A stretch of DNA of 46,556 bases. Source: Bacteroidales bacterium (GTDB taxonomy: Bacteria; Bacteroidota; Bacteroidia; Bacteroidales; UBA932). The stretch lies in contig JAGCXV010000001.1 of the NCBI GenBank assembly GCA_017961175.1, positions 1 through 46,556 of the forward strand, in the 5' to 3' direction. Under the pieces are notes generated by a model. The model was not told the DNA's origin and did not search any database. It was given only the letters and a program-made list of their open reading frames with translations. Positions 1-9,634 of this stretch are shown in pieces; the stretch's first letter is position 1, and each line of letters opens with the position of its first letter. The position numbers and the translations under genes were made by a program.

Positions 1-21
1 AGTAGCGCGATACGATATAAT

Positions 22-131
<110 letters not shown>

Positions 132-136
132 ACTTC

Positions 137-172
137 AAAAGGCCTCAGGACAAAAGTCCCGAGGCCTTTTTT
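137..172 (+). terminator. Intrinsic terminator of the rRNA operon
   Basis: AAAAGGCCTC pairs with GAGGCCTTTT, the stem continues with GGAC/GTCC-type pairing, and the hairpin is followed by a run of T. It begins six bases after the 5S end, so it most likely ends the rRNA transcript. Confidence 0.9.
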
Positions 173-388
173 CATTTTCACCCCTATAATCCCCTCAAGG
201 GGATATACGGCACTTCATGCCGGGCGCTGGCGCGCCTTTCTACCCACCGCACGAGTCGAATACTGTGCAGGTGTCAGGCAGTTCCTCGTGAGCCTGTGGC
301 CGCCCATGGCCACATGAATGGGTGGACTGCCGTAAGGCAGGACGGGATGAGCGAAGCGAAGGCTTTAGAGAACTGCCTGACACTGCTT
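173..388. other. Hairpin-rich non-coding stretch between the 5S terminator and trmD
   Basis: No supported gene. By eye there are serial small hairpins: CCCC-TCAA-GGGG (191-202), CGGCA-loop-TGCCG (208-222) and GGCGC-TGGC-GCGCC (223-236). A larger inverted repeat has arms at 267-284 and 370-386; they match over 17 bases with a single bulged base, and the 14-bp core GTGTCAGGCAGTTC is perfect. Inside it lie further pairs, GTGGC/GCCAC (296-313) and CTGCC-GTAA-GGCAG (about 326-339). The folding could form a structured RNA, a bidirectional 3' end for trmD, or a small palindromic mobile element; sequence alone does not decide. Confidence 0.6.
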
Positions 389-1120
389 CTATTTTTCGAG
401 GAGTTCCGGACGGAGGAGTTTGGTGCGCTCTATGGCTTGAGAGTCAAGCCATCTGGAGATTTTCTCATGGTCTCCGCAAAGAAGGATATCCGGAACTTTC
501 CAGCCCTTGAAATCAGCAGGGCGTGTATAAACCGGAGGAGACAGTAGAGAGTTCTGGAAACTGTCGCTAAGAGCCGAAGTCTCGTCTGACAGGGCTCCCG
601 GAAGAAGCCTTACGATTGTGTCTGTAACTGCCGCGGCAGCAATTTCTCCCCCGCTAAGGACATAGTTTCCTATAGAAATTTCCTTTGTGATAAGATGGTC
701 TCTGATTCTCTGGTCGATGCCCTTGTAATGCCCGCACAGGATGATGATGTTCTTCATCAGGCTCATCTTGTTTGCCATTGGCTGGTCGAATAGTTCCCCG
801 TCGGGAGACATATAGACTATCTCGTCGTATTTCCTCTGCCTGGTAAGCTTCTTTATAATCTTGTAGACAGGCTCCACCATCATAACCATTCCGGCACTTC
901 CGCCATAACTGTAATCGTCTGTCTTCTTGTGCTTTCCTGAAGCATAATCCCTTAAGTCGTGGATGAAGATGGAAACTATTCCCTTTTCTTTAGCCCGCTT
1001 GACAATGGAATAGTCCAGAGGACTTTCCAGAAGCTGCGGAACACAACTGATTATATCTATCCTCAGAGATCCCTTTTTCCGGATCTGTCTTTTGGCAGTT
1101 TTTGGCATTGGCTGATTCAT
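389..1120 (-). CDS. trmD: tRNA (guanine-N1-)-methyltransferase TrmD
   Basis: Makes m1G37 in tRNAs that read CNN codons, using S-adenosylmethionine, which prevents +1 frameshifting; cytoplasmic homodimer. The 243-aa product has the SPOUT-knot signatures of the family: [11 protein letters not shown] near residue 70, GHYKGIDQR near 130 and [11 protein letters not shown] near 150, and ends at the usual place. The start gives about 19 extra basic residues before the normal beginning ([12 protein letters not shown]); no other start codon sits closer, so the extension seems real. A TATCTTTG box lies 14 bases upstream of the ATG. It is transcribed towards the rRNA operon end and divergently from the DUF349 gene. 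Identity is firm; the start is slightly uncertain. Confidence 0.96.
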   Translation of the reverse strand: MNQPMPKTAKRQIRKKGSLRIDIISCVPQLLESPLDYSIVKRAKEKGIVSIFIHDLRDYASGKHKKTDDYSYGGSAGMVMMVEPVYKIIKKLTRQRKYDEIVYMSPDGELFDQPMANKMSLMKNIIILCGHYKGIDQRIRDHLITKEISIGNYVLSGGEIAAAAVTDTIVRLLPGALSDETSALSDSFQNSLLSPPVYTRPADFKGWKVPDILLCGDHEKISRWLDSQAIERTKLLRPELLEK

Positions 1121-1134
1121 TTTTCTCTTAAAGA

Positions 1135-1142
1135 CAAAGATA
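1135..1142 (-). promoter_or_regulatory. -7 box (TATCTTTG) of trmD
   Basis: On the minus strand TATCTTTG matches the Bacteroidetes -7 consensus TAnnTTTG. A TTTG at 1165-1168 (minus) could be the -33 element, although the 22-nt gap is slightly long. Confidence 0.5.
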
Positions 1143-1174
1143 GCGTTTTGAGAGCTATGTATTGCAAATTTTAG

Positions 1175-1182
1175 TATATTTG
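1175..1182 (+). promoter_or_regulatory. -7 box (TATATTTG) of the DUF349 gene
   Basis: TATATTTG matches TAnnTTTG and ends 29 bases before the ATG at 1212. No well-spaced -33 TTTG is visible; the nearest one ends at 1150. It is divergent from the trmD box, with about 32 bases between them. Confidence 0.5.
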
Positions 1183-1211
1183 TCGTCCATCAAAATATTA
1201 ATACAGATCCC

Positions 1212-3080
1212 ATGGAAGAGAACACCACCGCTTTGAATGATCAGCAGGAAGTTGAGCCAAAGCAGGAATTTGCACAGGCCGGTCCTCAGGAACCGGTTAC
1301 TGAACAAGGAAAGGAAGTAGAAAACCCAGCTCCGCAAGAACCTGACCTTGATAATCCTAAAGTTGAAGAAGGAGAGATAGACTTGTCTGACAAGTCGTTG
1401 AACGAGATTCTCTCTTTGTTCGGCCAGATGATTGATGAGGGAGAGCAGCAGAAGCTTTACAAGTATGCAGAGCCTATAAAGGCCGCATTCTACAAGGTTT
1501 TGCGCAAGGAGAAGATTGCCTCAGGCAATTTTGTGGAAGTTGGCAAGGAACCTCAGGACAATCCATTTGAGGAGGTGGAGAAAGTGTTCAAGGATATGTA
1601 TGCCCGCTACAAGTCTTCAAGGGCTAATTTCAATCAGGAAATACAGGCTCACAAGGAGGAAAATCTCGCTGAGAAACAGGCTATTATAGATGCCATCAAT
1701 GGCCTTATGGAAAAGGCGGAGGACATGAACCACACTATGCCTGCATTCCGTGAACTTCAGGCAAAGTGGAAGGCTACAGGAAATGTTCCTCAGGAAAAGG
1801 CCCGCGAGATTTGGGACCAGTATAACCGTTCAGTAGAGAGATTCTACGATTTCCTCAAGATAAACAAGGAGTTCCGCGATCTGGACTTCAAGAAGAACTA
1901 TGAACTCAAGACAGAGCTTTGCCAGAAGGCAGAGCTTCTGGTAGAGGATAAGGATCCTATCAGAGCATTCAACGAACTGCAGAAACTCCATGAGGAATGG
2001 AAGGAAATAGGTCCGGTTTCCAAGGAGCAGAGAGAGGAAATCTGGGAGAGGTTCAAGGCAGCCACTTCCAAGATAAACAAGCGCCACCAGGACTTCTTCA
2101 CTAATCTCAAGGAGGAACAGAAAGCCAATCTCAAGGCCAAGACCGAGCTCTGCGAGCTTGCAGAAGAAATAGCTAATAACCAGGCCGTTGAGTCTAACCA
2201 GTGGAACTCGCTTTCCAAGAAGATGGAGAATCTCCAGGCCAGGTGGAAGTCTATCGGTTTCGCATCCAGAAAGGATAACCAGAAGATTTACGAAAGGTTC
2301 CGTGCGGCTTGCGACAAGTTCTACAATTCCAAGAGAGAATTCTACTCCAAGTTCAAGGACGTGATGCAGGAGAATCTCAAGAAGAAGGAAGATTTGTGCG
2401 AACAGGCAGAGAAGATCAAGGACAGTGAAGACTGGAAGAAGGCTACAGACCAGCTGATCAACCTCCAGAACGTATGGAAGACGATCGGTCCTGTTGCCCG
2501 CAAGCAGTCCGATGCAGTATGGAAGAGATTCCGCGCTGCCTGCGACGAGTTCTTTGCAAGAAAGGCAAAGCACTTTGGAGACGAGGGAGAGAAGTTTGAG
2601 GAGAACCTCACTGCCAAGAAGGCTATCCTTGAGGAGATTAAGGCTTATCAGCCTAAGGGCGGAGATGCAGACAAGGATGCTTTGAACGAGTTCATTTCCA
2701 AGTGGAATTCCATTGGATTCGTTCCGTTCAAGGAGAAGGAATCCCTTCAGAAAGAGTATGATGCCGCTCTTAATCTGCACTTTGCAGATATCCGCGACCT
2801 TGATGCCGAAAGGAAGATGGGAAGAATCCGCCGCCTGATTTCAGACGCCAAGAATCCTGGAAAGAGCGACCGTGGTATACGCACTGAAAGAGAGAAACTT
2901 CTGAACAAGTTCCGCAAACTGGAGACGGATATCGCAACCCTGGAAAACAATATGGGATTCTTTGCAAAGAGCAAGAATGCGGACAAACTTATAGAGGATA
3001 TTAAATCAAAGATCGCTGCCGGAAAGGAAGAGCTCAAGTCTCTGGAGCAGAAGATCAAGATGATTGATAAAGAGTTTTAG
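1212..3080 (+). CDS. DUF349 repeat protein
   Basis: A 622-aa, charged, almost wholly helical cytoplasmic protein. After an acidic, proline/glutamate-rich disordered N-terminus (about residues 1-55), at least five copies of a roughly 75-residue helical unit are seen, each carrying the pattern L..L...WK.IG.V.....E.IW.RF....D.FF (near residues 180, 255, 340, 415 and 500). This is the DUF349 repeat; the tail is coiled-coil-like. Proteins of this family are widespread in Bacteroidota with no firmly assigned role. It sits 2 nt before yidC, so the two are very likely co-transcribed; whether it works in membrane protein biogenesis is only a guess from context. No signal peptide. Confidence 0.9.
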   Translation: MEENTTALNDQQEVEPKQEFAQAGPQEPVTEQGKEVENPAPQEPDLDNPKVEEGEIDLSDKSLNEILSLFGQMIDEGEQQKLYKYAEPIKAAFYKVLRKEKIASGNFVEVGKEPQDNPFEEVEKVFKDMYARYKSSRANFNQEIQAHKEENLAEKQAIIDAINGLMEKAEDMNHTMPAFRELQAKWKATGNVPQEKAREIWDQYNRSVERFYDFLKINKEFRDLDFKKNYELKTELCQKAELLVEDKDPIRAFNELQKLHEEWKEIGPVSKEQREEIWERFKAATSKINKRHQDFFTNLKEEQKANLKAKTELCELAEEIANNQAVESNQWNSLSKKMENLQARWKSIGFASRKDNQKIYERFRAACDKFYNSKREFYSKFKDVMQENLKKKEDLCEQAEKIKDSEDWKKATDQLINLQNVWKTIGPVARKQSDAVWKRFRAACDEFFARKAKHFGDEGEKFEENLTAKKAILEEIKAYQPKGGDADKDALNEFISKWNSIGFVPFKEKESLQKEYDAALNLHFADIRDLDAERKMGRIRRLISDAKNPGKSDRGIRTEREKLLNKFRKLETDIATLENNMGFFAKSKNADKLIEDIKSKIAAGKEELKSLEQKIKMIDKEF

Positions 3081-3082
3081 AA

Positions 3083-5008
3083 ATGCAGAAGAACACTATC
3101 TTGGGATTTGTCCTGATTGGACTGATCCTCATAGGTTTCAGCTGGTACAATTCATATAATTACAAAAAACAGGTAAGGGCTGCTTTCGTAAAGGATTCCC
3201 TGGCAAGGGTAGAGGCCCTGACAAATCCAAGGATTGCCGATTCCATCAGAATTGCGGACTCTATCCGCAATGCCGCATTGGGTATAGTGGAGCCTGCCAA
3301 GGCAGACACATCAGCCACTGCTGCGGTAATCCCTGCAGATTCTCTCCAGGAAGAAGCCGCATTTTTCTCAGACTCTCTGCTGGAGACAGCCAGAGTTTCT
3401 GAAGGAGAATTGTATACTCTTGAGAACGAGAAACTTAAATTGACATTCTCTTCAAAGGGAGCACAGATCAGGGAGGCTCTTGTAAAGGAGTATTACACCT
3501 ATGACAGCTCGGCTCTCTATATGGTGAAGGAGAATTACTCCGAGATGTCTCTCCTGTTTTTCACATCGCAGAGGATCAATACGGCAGAACTTAACTTCAG
3601 CCTTACGGAGCAGACAGATTCTTCCCTGACATTCCGCCTTCCTTTCTCCGGCGGCGGTTCCCTGGACTTTGTATATACCCTTCCGAAAGACAGCTACATG
3701 CTGGATTTCAATATCGTGACAAACAACCTCGCATCTCAGATGAGCAACAATGCGAGCCTGTTTGACTTTAACTGGAACCTGAGGGTATCCCGCTTCGAGA
3801 AGGGATTCGACAACGAGAAGAACTATTCCACGGTTAATTACAAGTTCCCTGATGAGAAATCTGTAGAAGACCTCGGAATGAGGAAGAATGAAAGCGAGAA
3901 GAAGATTCCGACAAAGGTTTCATGGTTTGCTTTCCACCAGCAGTTCTTCTCAGCGATTATGCTCTGCGACGACAGCTTCACTTCAGGAAACCTGTCTTAC
4001 AAGTTCCTTGCTCCGGACAATCCTGAAAAGGCCCTGTTCGACTGCAGCGCATCCATGCAGATGGATTACGGCAGGGGAGAGGATGTGAACATTCCTCTTC
4101 ACCTGTATATCGGCCCTAACCTCTACAAGACACTGAAGAGCTACGGCAACGGATTCGAGAAGATAATCCCGATGGGAGGAAGCATAATCGGATGGATCAA
4201 CAGAGTGGTGATTATCAACACGTTCGATTTCCTGCGCCGTTTCATTTCAAACTACGGAATCATCATCCTGATAATGACTCTGCTGATCAAGCTGGTGCTT
4301 TCTCCTCTTACCTACAAGTCTTATCTTTCATCGGCAAAGATGAGGGTTCTCAAGCCTGAGATCGAGAAGATAAACAAGAAGTATCCGAGGAAGGAGGATG
4401 CTCTCAAGAAACAGCAGGAAACGATGGCCCTGTACCGTAAGACGGGAGTGAACATGATGGGAGGATGTCTCCCTATGCTGCTGCAGATTCCTATACTGTT
4501 TGCGATGTTCCGCTTCTTCCCGGTATCATTCGAACTCAGGCAGCATCCGTTCCTCTGGGCTCAGGATTTGAGCGGATACGATTCCATACTGGATCTGGGA
4601 TTCAATATCCCTATGTACGGTAACCACGTGAGTCTTTTCGCCCTCCTTATGGCAATATCCATGTACCTGTATTCCAAGATGAACATGCAGCAGATGCCGG
4701 ATACAGGCAACATGCCTGGCATGAAGGGGATGCAGCTTTATTTCATGCCGATTTTCATGCTGGTCCTCTGTAACAATTTCTCCGCGGGACTCAGCTACTA
4801 CTATATGCTTTCCAACTTCATTTCGATAGGTCAGAACTGGGCAATCCGCAAGTATGCGGTTGACGAGGAGAAGCTGTACCAGCAGCTTAAGAGCAAGGCT
4901 GAAAGCAATAGCGCAAAACCACAGAAAAAATCCAAATGGCGCGAGAGGATGGAGCAGATGATGAAGGAGCAGGAGAGACTTCAGCGCGAAAGACAAAAGA
5001 GAAAATGA
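3083..5008 (+). CDS. yidC: Membrane protein insertase YidC
   Basis: Inserts and folds inner-membrane proteins, alone or with SecYEG. The 641-aa product has the Gram-negative architecture: an N-terminal transmembrane anchor (about residues 5-22), a disordered linker, a large periplasmic beta domain (about 110-360), and the conserved five-helix insertase core. The core includes the cytoplasmic helical segment starting KSYLSSAKMRVLKPEIEKIN and the KTGVNMMGGCLPMLLQIPI motif. It ends in a very basic cytoplasmic tail, as in ribosome-binding YidC tails. It follows the DUF349 gene by 2 nt, and its stop overlaps the next gene's start (ATGA). Identity is clear. Confidence 0.97.
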   Translation: MQKNTILGFVLIGLILIGFSWYNSYNYKKQVRAAFVKDSLARVEALTNPRIADSIRIADSIRNAALGIVEPAKADTSATAAVIPADSLQEEAAFFSDSLLETARVSEGELYTLENEKLKLTFSSKGAQIREALVKEYYTYDSSALYMVKENYSEMSLLFFTSQRINTAELNFSLTEQTDSSLTFRLPFSGGGSLDFVYTLPKDSYMLDFNIVTNNLASQMSNNASLFDFNWNLRVSRFEKGFDNEKNYSTVNYKFPDEKSVEDLGMRKNESEKKIPTKVSWFAFHQQFFSAIMLCDDSFTSGNLSYKFLAPDNPEKALFDCSASMQMDYGRGEDVNIPLHLYIGPNLYKTLKSYGNGFEKIIPMGGSIIGWINRVVIINTFDFLRRFISNYGIIILIMTLLIKLVLSPLTYKSYLSSAKMRVLKPEIEKINKKYPRKEDALKKQQETMALYRKTGVNMMGGCLPMLLQIPILFAMFRFFPVSFELRQHPFLWAQDLSGYDSILDLGFNIPMYGNHVSLFALLMAISMYLYSKMNMQQMPDTGNMPGMKGMQLYFMPIFMLVLCNNFSAGLSYYYMLSNFISIGQNWAIRKYAVDEEKLYQQLKSKAESNSAKPQKKSKWRERMEQMMKEQERLQRERQKRK

Positions 5009-5676
5009 GCATTCAGGAAGAATTATCCCAACTGAGAAAAGAACTGGCTCCTTCAGGAGCAAGGCTGGCCCTGGTATCCAAATTCCAGAGCAACGAGAAG
5101 ATAATGGAGGCCTATGAGGCCGGGCAGCGTATTTTTGCTGAAAGCCGTCCTCAGGAACTTGAGCAGAAGGCTGCCTCTCTTCCAAAGGATATCCAGTGGC
5201 ACTTCATAGGTCATCTCCAGTCAAACAAGATAAAGATGGTGGTTCCTCACGCATCCCTTATACATTCCGTGGATTCCGAGAAACTTCTCTACGAGATTGA
5301 GGATTACTGCATCAAGAACGGCTGCACTGCTAAGGTCCTTCTCGAGATGCATATTGCCCAGGAGGAAACAAAGCAGGGCTTTTCCATGCAGGAGTGTGAA
5401 GATCTTCTGGAAAGGATAATGAAGGAACCTCTCAAGTGCGTTACTATCTGCGGCCTTATGGGAATGGCAACCTTTACGGATGACGACATTCAGGTTCAGA
5501 AGGAGTTTACCCTTCTTTACAGCTTCTTTGCAAGAATGAAGCAGCGTCACCTGGAAATGGGTGAATTCCGCGAGCTCTCAATGGGTATGAGCCAGGATTA
5601 TATCTATGCTCTGCGATTGGGAAGCACAATCGTCAGAATCGGCACAAAAGTATTCGGGGAAAGGCAGGAAGGCTAA
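5005..5676 (+). CDS. YggS/PROSC family PLP homeostasis protein
   Basis: Small single-domain PLP-binding protein that buffers free pyridoxal phosphate in the cytosol; no catalytic activity is established for the family. The 223-aa product has LALVSKFQ with the PLP-binding lysine at K26, the AESRPQEL and WHFIGHLQSNKIK motifs, and the C-terminal ELSMGMSQDY and GSTIVRIGTKVFG phosphate-binding segments. The chosen ATG overlaps the yidC stop as ATGA (5005-5008), suggesting translational coupling; the reading frame stays open 23 codons further upstream inside yidC, but that would be an unlikely extension. The second residue of the usual FGEN motif reads FAES, as in other Bacteroidota homologs I recall. 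Confidence 0.93.
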   Translation: MSIQEELSQLRKELAPSGARLALVSKFQSNEKIMEAYEAGQRIFAESRPQELEQKAASLPKDIQWHFIGHLQSNKIKMVVPHASLIHSVDSEKLLYEIEDYCIKNGCTAKVLLEMHIAQEETKQGFSMQECEDLLERIMKEPLKCVTICGLMGMATFTDDDIQVQKEFTLLYSFFARMKQRHLEMGEFRELSMGMSQDYIYALRLGSTIVRIGTKVFGERQEG

Positions 5677-5678
5677 CC

Positions 5679-6479
5679 CTAGATTTCGATGTCACATTCA
5701 AAGACCAGCGTTGCGGGACCTGTAAGATAGATCTCGCTGAAGGCCTTTTTGTCAGGATCGAATGTGGCTTTGACGCTCAGGTTTCCGCCTCTTGCCTTGA
5801 GATTGTAGCTGAAGGTGTTTCCCTTGAGGGAGTTAGGCTTGACCTTTGAGGTAAAGGCTGCTATCGCAGAAGCTGTCGCACCGGTACCGCAGGCGAATGT
5901 TTCAGCCTCGACGCCTCTTTCCCAGGTTCTTATCTTGAGGAAGGATGGGCATACTTCGACAAAGTTCACGTTTGTCCCGCCTTCGAAATAATATCTCCAG
6001 TATTTGCCCTTGGTTTCCACAGGATAGTTGTCAACATCCTTTACGAATTCCACGTAATGAGGGCTTCCCGTGTCAAGGAAATAAGACTTGCGTCCAAACT
6101 TCGGGCAGGTGGACACATCGGTCATCTTGAGCTTGACTTTCCACTGGTTGTTCTTCCTGGAGATAATCTCGGCATTGTGGTAACCGTCTATGGCCTCAAA
6201 TTCCAGATGCTTGATTCCCAGAAAGTCTGCAAACGCGGATATGCATCTTCCTCCGTTTCCGCACATCGATCCTTCCCGTCCGTCGGCATTGAAATACCTC
6301 ATCGAGAAATCATATTTTCCGCTTTTGCCCAGAAGCATCATTCCGTCGCTTCCGACTCCGAAACGGCGGTCGCAGAGCCTGTTTATCTGTTTGGTTGTAA
6401 GACGGATGTCTCCCTTGCGGTTATCTATGCAGACAAAATCGTTGCCCGCTCCCTGGAATTTGTAGACGTGAAGTTTCAT
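5679..6479 (-). CDS. dapF: Diaminopimelate epimerase DapF
   Basis: Interconverts LL- and meso-diaminopimelate, for lysine and peptidoglycan synthesis, by a two-cysteine, cofactor-free mechanism. In the 266-aa product both catalytic cysteines are in place: C73 in MCGNGGRC and C197 in ACGTGATA. The N-terminal FQGAGNDFV motif is also canonical. It is the last gene of surE-lpxB-dapF, one base after the lpxB stop. Its stop codon lies 2 nt from that of the convergent YggS gene, leaving no room for an intrinsic terminator. Confidence 0.97.
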   Translation of the reverse strand: MKLHVYKFQGAGNDFVCIDNRKGDIRLTTKQINRLCDRRFGVGSDGMMLLGKSGKYDFSMRYFNADGREGSMCGNGGRCISAFADFLGIKHLEFEAIDGYHNAEIISRKNNQWKVKLKMTDVSTCPKFGRKSYFLDTGSPHYVEFVKDVDNYPVETKGKYWRYYFEGGTNVNFVEVCPSFLKIRTWERGVEAETFACGTGATASAIAAFTSKVKPNSLKGNTFSYNLKARGGNLSVKATFDPDKKAFSEIYLTGPATLVFECDIEI

Positions 6480-6480
6480 A

Positions 6481-7674
6481 TTATGATTCTTTTAGTTTTC
6501 CGTATTCTTCTACCATAGCCTCGGCAACAGCCTTGGACGCTCCGCCGCCTCCCAGGAGCTGATGAACCTTGGCGTAATCTGCCTTCATTGCTTCTATGTA
6601 AGGCTTGTCTTCAAGCAGTCTGTGAAGTTCTGCCGATACATTCTCCAGGTTGGCATCATGCTGGATGAATTCCTTGAAGATCAGTTTGTCCAGTATCAGG
6701 TTGGCCAGACTGATGTATTTTATTCCCTTAATCAGATGCTTGGCGATTATGTAGGAAATCTCGCTTCCAAGATAACTTACCATCTGCGGCACTCCGATAA
6801 GTGCGGCCTCCAGGGATGCTGTTCCGGAATTGACTATCGCAGCCTGCGAGTTTTTCATTATCGGGTATGTCTGCCCATAAACGGCAGGAAGAGAGATTTC
6901 AGACGGGTTTATGCCTTTTTTAGCGCAATATTTCTGTATTTGCTTGCGGTAGAAATCTTCAGGTATAGAAGGTGCTGCAGCCAGGATAAATTTGTACTCC
7001 GGAAATGCCCTTACCGTATCGAGCATAATCGGAAGCTGGTATGAAATTTCCGTGCGGCGGCTTCCGGCAAGCAGGGCTATGAATTTTTCATCAGGGGAAT
7101 ACTTTTCTCCGGTTATCTCAGACAGACGCTTGACAAACGTCTGCCTGTCTTCCTTCATGTATGGGTTGGCCTCAATGCTGTCCAGCAGGGGATTACCCTT
7201 GTAGATCGCATCTATCTGCCATCTGTTCCTGAAATACTCTATCTCGAACGGGAATATGATGAAGAGCCTGTCCACATACTTTTGGATTCTCTTTCCTCTG
7301 CTTTCCTTCCAGGCCCAGATCTTCGGGGCAATGTAGTAGAATACCTTGAAGCCTTTCTTCTTGGCGAATTTGGCTATCCTGAAGTTAAATCCGGGATAAT
7401 CAATAAGCACCACCACATCGGGATTAAACTCCAGGATGTCCTTGTGGCATTTCCTGAAGTTGCGGAAAATCTTGCCGATTTTGGTAAGCACCTCGAAAAA
7501 CCCCATAACCGCAGTGTCCTTGTAATGGCTTACAAGTTCTCCTCCCGCTTCTTTCATAAGGTCTCCGCCCCAGCATCTTATCTGGCACTGGGGATCGGCC
7601 TGTTTCAGGCCTTTTATCAGATTTGAACCGTGGAGATCACCGGAAGCCTCTCCGGCTATGATGAAGTATTTCAT
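6481..7674 (-). CDS. lpxB: Lipid-A-disaccharide synthase LpxB
   Basis: GT19 glycosyltransferase that joins UDP-2,3-diacylglucosamine and lipid X to form the lipid A disaccharide at the inner face of the inner membrane. The 397-aa length is normal. The N-terminus carries the signature AGEASGDLHGSNLIK, the middle has DYPGFNFRIAKFAKKKG and YYIAPKIWAWKESR, and the C-terminal half holds LLAGSRRTEI and the nucleotide-binding NSGTASLEAAL. It lies 4 nt after surE and 1 nt before dapF, so it is one operon. Its presence shows a Gram-negative outer membrane with lipid A. Confidence 0.97.
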   Translation of the reverse strand: MKYFIIAGEASGDLHGSNLIKGLKQADPQCQIRCWGGDLMKEAGGELVSHYKDTAVMGFFEVLTKIGKIFRNFRKCHKDILEFNPDVVVLIDYPGFNFRIAKFAKKKGFKVFYYIAPKIWAWKESRGKRIQKYVDRLFIIFPFEIEYFRNRWQIDAIYKGNPLLDSIEANPYMKEDRQTFVKRLSEITGEKYSPDEKFIALLAGSRRTEISYQLPIMLDTVRAFPEYKFILAAAPSIPEDFYRKQIQKYCAKKGINPSEISLPAVYGQTYPIMKNSQAAIVNSGTASLEAALIGVPQMVSYLGSEISYIIAKHLIKGIKYISLANLILDKLIFKEFIQHDANLENVSAELHRLLEDKPYIEAMKADYAKVHQLLGGGGASKAVAEAMVEEYGKLKES

Positions 7675-7678
7675 TAGG

Positions 7679-8470
7679 TCAGAATTTCCAAAGAGTTTTC
7701 AAACGGTTCATTTCCGCGTAAGAAGTGGAATCCACCATATGAGGAACAATGGTTATGTAACCCTTGTCCATCAGGGTGTGGTCTCCCTCGAGATCTTCCG
7801 CCTTGTCCAGGAACTCGCCGCAAATCCAGTAGAAAGGCTCTCCGTGCGGAGTTGTGTAGCTTTCGAATTCGTTTATCCACATTCCGTTTCCCTGATGGGC
7901 GAATCTGATCCCCTTGATTTTTTCCACTGATATATCGGGGAAGTTGATATTGAGGTAGACGCCTTTTTTAGGCGGATTGGCGATGAAGTTGTCTACGATC
8001 TTACGGAACCAGGCCTTGACTGCAGTAAAGTCGGCATCAGGGTCGTGGGTGTTTACACTCAGGGCAATGGCAGGGATTTCATATATGGCAGCCTCCGCGG
8101 TTGCACCCAGGGTTCCGGAATAGACAGCCGCTGTAGAGGCGTTTGAACCGTGGTTTATGCCAGAGAACATAATGTCCGGCTTGTTCTCCCTGCTGAAGAA
8201 CCTGTTCATCGCCATTTTAACGCAATCTGCAGGAGTACCTGTAAAACTGTATATGGATATCCTGTTCCCCGATGCTGTGGTTCTCTCGTCTTCTAGATTG
8301 AGAAACAGCGGTTTACCCATACTCAGCGCTGCGCTCATCCCGCTCTGTGCATACTTGGGAGCGACAGCCGTGACATTGCCGATATTGGCGCAAAGTGAAA
8401 CCAGGGTGTTGAATCCCTTGGATATATAAGAATCGTCGTTGGTAATTAGTATTTCCATTTTTTTCGCCAT
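7679..8470 (-). CDS. surE: 5'/3'-nucleotidase SurE
   Basis: Divalent-metal nucleotidase that removes phosphate from nucleoside monophosphates; linked to stationary-phase survival. The 263-aa product begins ILITNDDSY, with the metal-binding ND-D pair, followed by PKYAQSGMSAALS and DIMFSGINHGSNAS with the conserved SGxNxG loop. Two starts are possible: ATG at 8470 (MAKKMEIL) or ATG at 8458 (MEILITNDD), the second matching the usual family N-terminus. The -7 box ends only 7 bases before the first ATG, so that start would give an almost leaderless mRNA. First gene of surE-lpxB-dapF, an order common in Bacteroidota. Confidence 0.95.
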   Translation of the reverse strand: MAKKMEILITNDDSYISKGFNTLVSLCANIGNVTAVAPKYAQSGMSAALSMGKPLFLNLEDERTTASGNRISIYSFTGTPADCVKMAMNRFFSRENKPDIMFSGINHGSNASTAAVYSGTLGATAEAAIYEIPAIALSVNTHDPDADFTAVKAWFRKIVDNFIANPPKKGVYLNINFPDISVEKIKGIRFAHQGNGMWINEFESYTTPHGEPFYWICGEFLDKAEDLEGDHTLMDKGYITIVPHMVDSTSYAEMNRLKTLWKF

Positions 8471-8477
8471 AACGAGA

Positions 8478-8485
8478 CAAATTTA
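8478..8485 (-). promoter_or_regulatory. -7 box (TAAATTTG) of the surE-lpxB-dapF operon
   Basis: Minus-strand TAAATTTG fits TAnnTTTG. A TTTA that could serve as a degenerate -33 element lies 21 bases upstream (minus strand), inside the complement of the divergent gap box. Transcription would start within a few bases of the first surE ATG. Confidence 0.5.
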
Positions 8486-8505
8486 GGTAAAATGCAAAAA
8501 AGTTG

Positions 8506-9549
<1,044 letters not shown>

Positions 9550-9574
9550 ACCCGCCTGAAACAAAAGGCCAAAG

Positions 9575-9604
9575 GGGAGGATGCATCATATCCTCCCTTT
9601 TTTT
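9575..9604 (+). terminator. Intrinsic terminator of gap
   Basis: GGGAGGAT (9575-9582) pairs perfectly with ATCCTCCC (9590-9597) around a 7-base loop, followed by seven T. The hairpin lies 25 bases after the gap stop. Confidence 0.92.
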
Positions 9605-9605
9605 G

Positions 9606-9613
9606 TACATTTG
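9606..9613 (+). promoter_or_regulatory. -7 box (TACATTTG) for the sensor-trkH-helicase operon
   Basis: TACATTTG directly follows the gap terminator and ends 21 bases before the ATG at 9635. It continues as TTTGTACGATTA, an extension shared with the ackA promoter. No -33 TTTG at proper distance. Confidence 0.45.
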
Positions 9614-9634
9614 TACGATTATATTGTTTTGGCA

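Noticed and set aside
267..386. Inverted repeat as an integron attC site or a MITE with target-site duplication
   Set aside because: No attC core consensus at the ends and no flanking direct repeat; kept only as an unexplained structured element.
1830..2780. Long antisense reading frame (316 codons) opposite the DUF349 gene
   Set aside because: It arises from the Lys/Glu-rich repeat codons read backwards (Leu/Phe-rich); no start context and a clear gene on the other strand.
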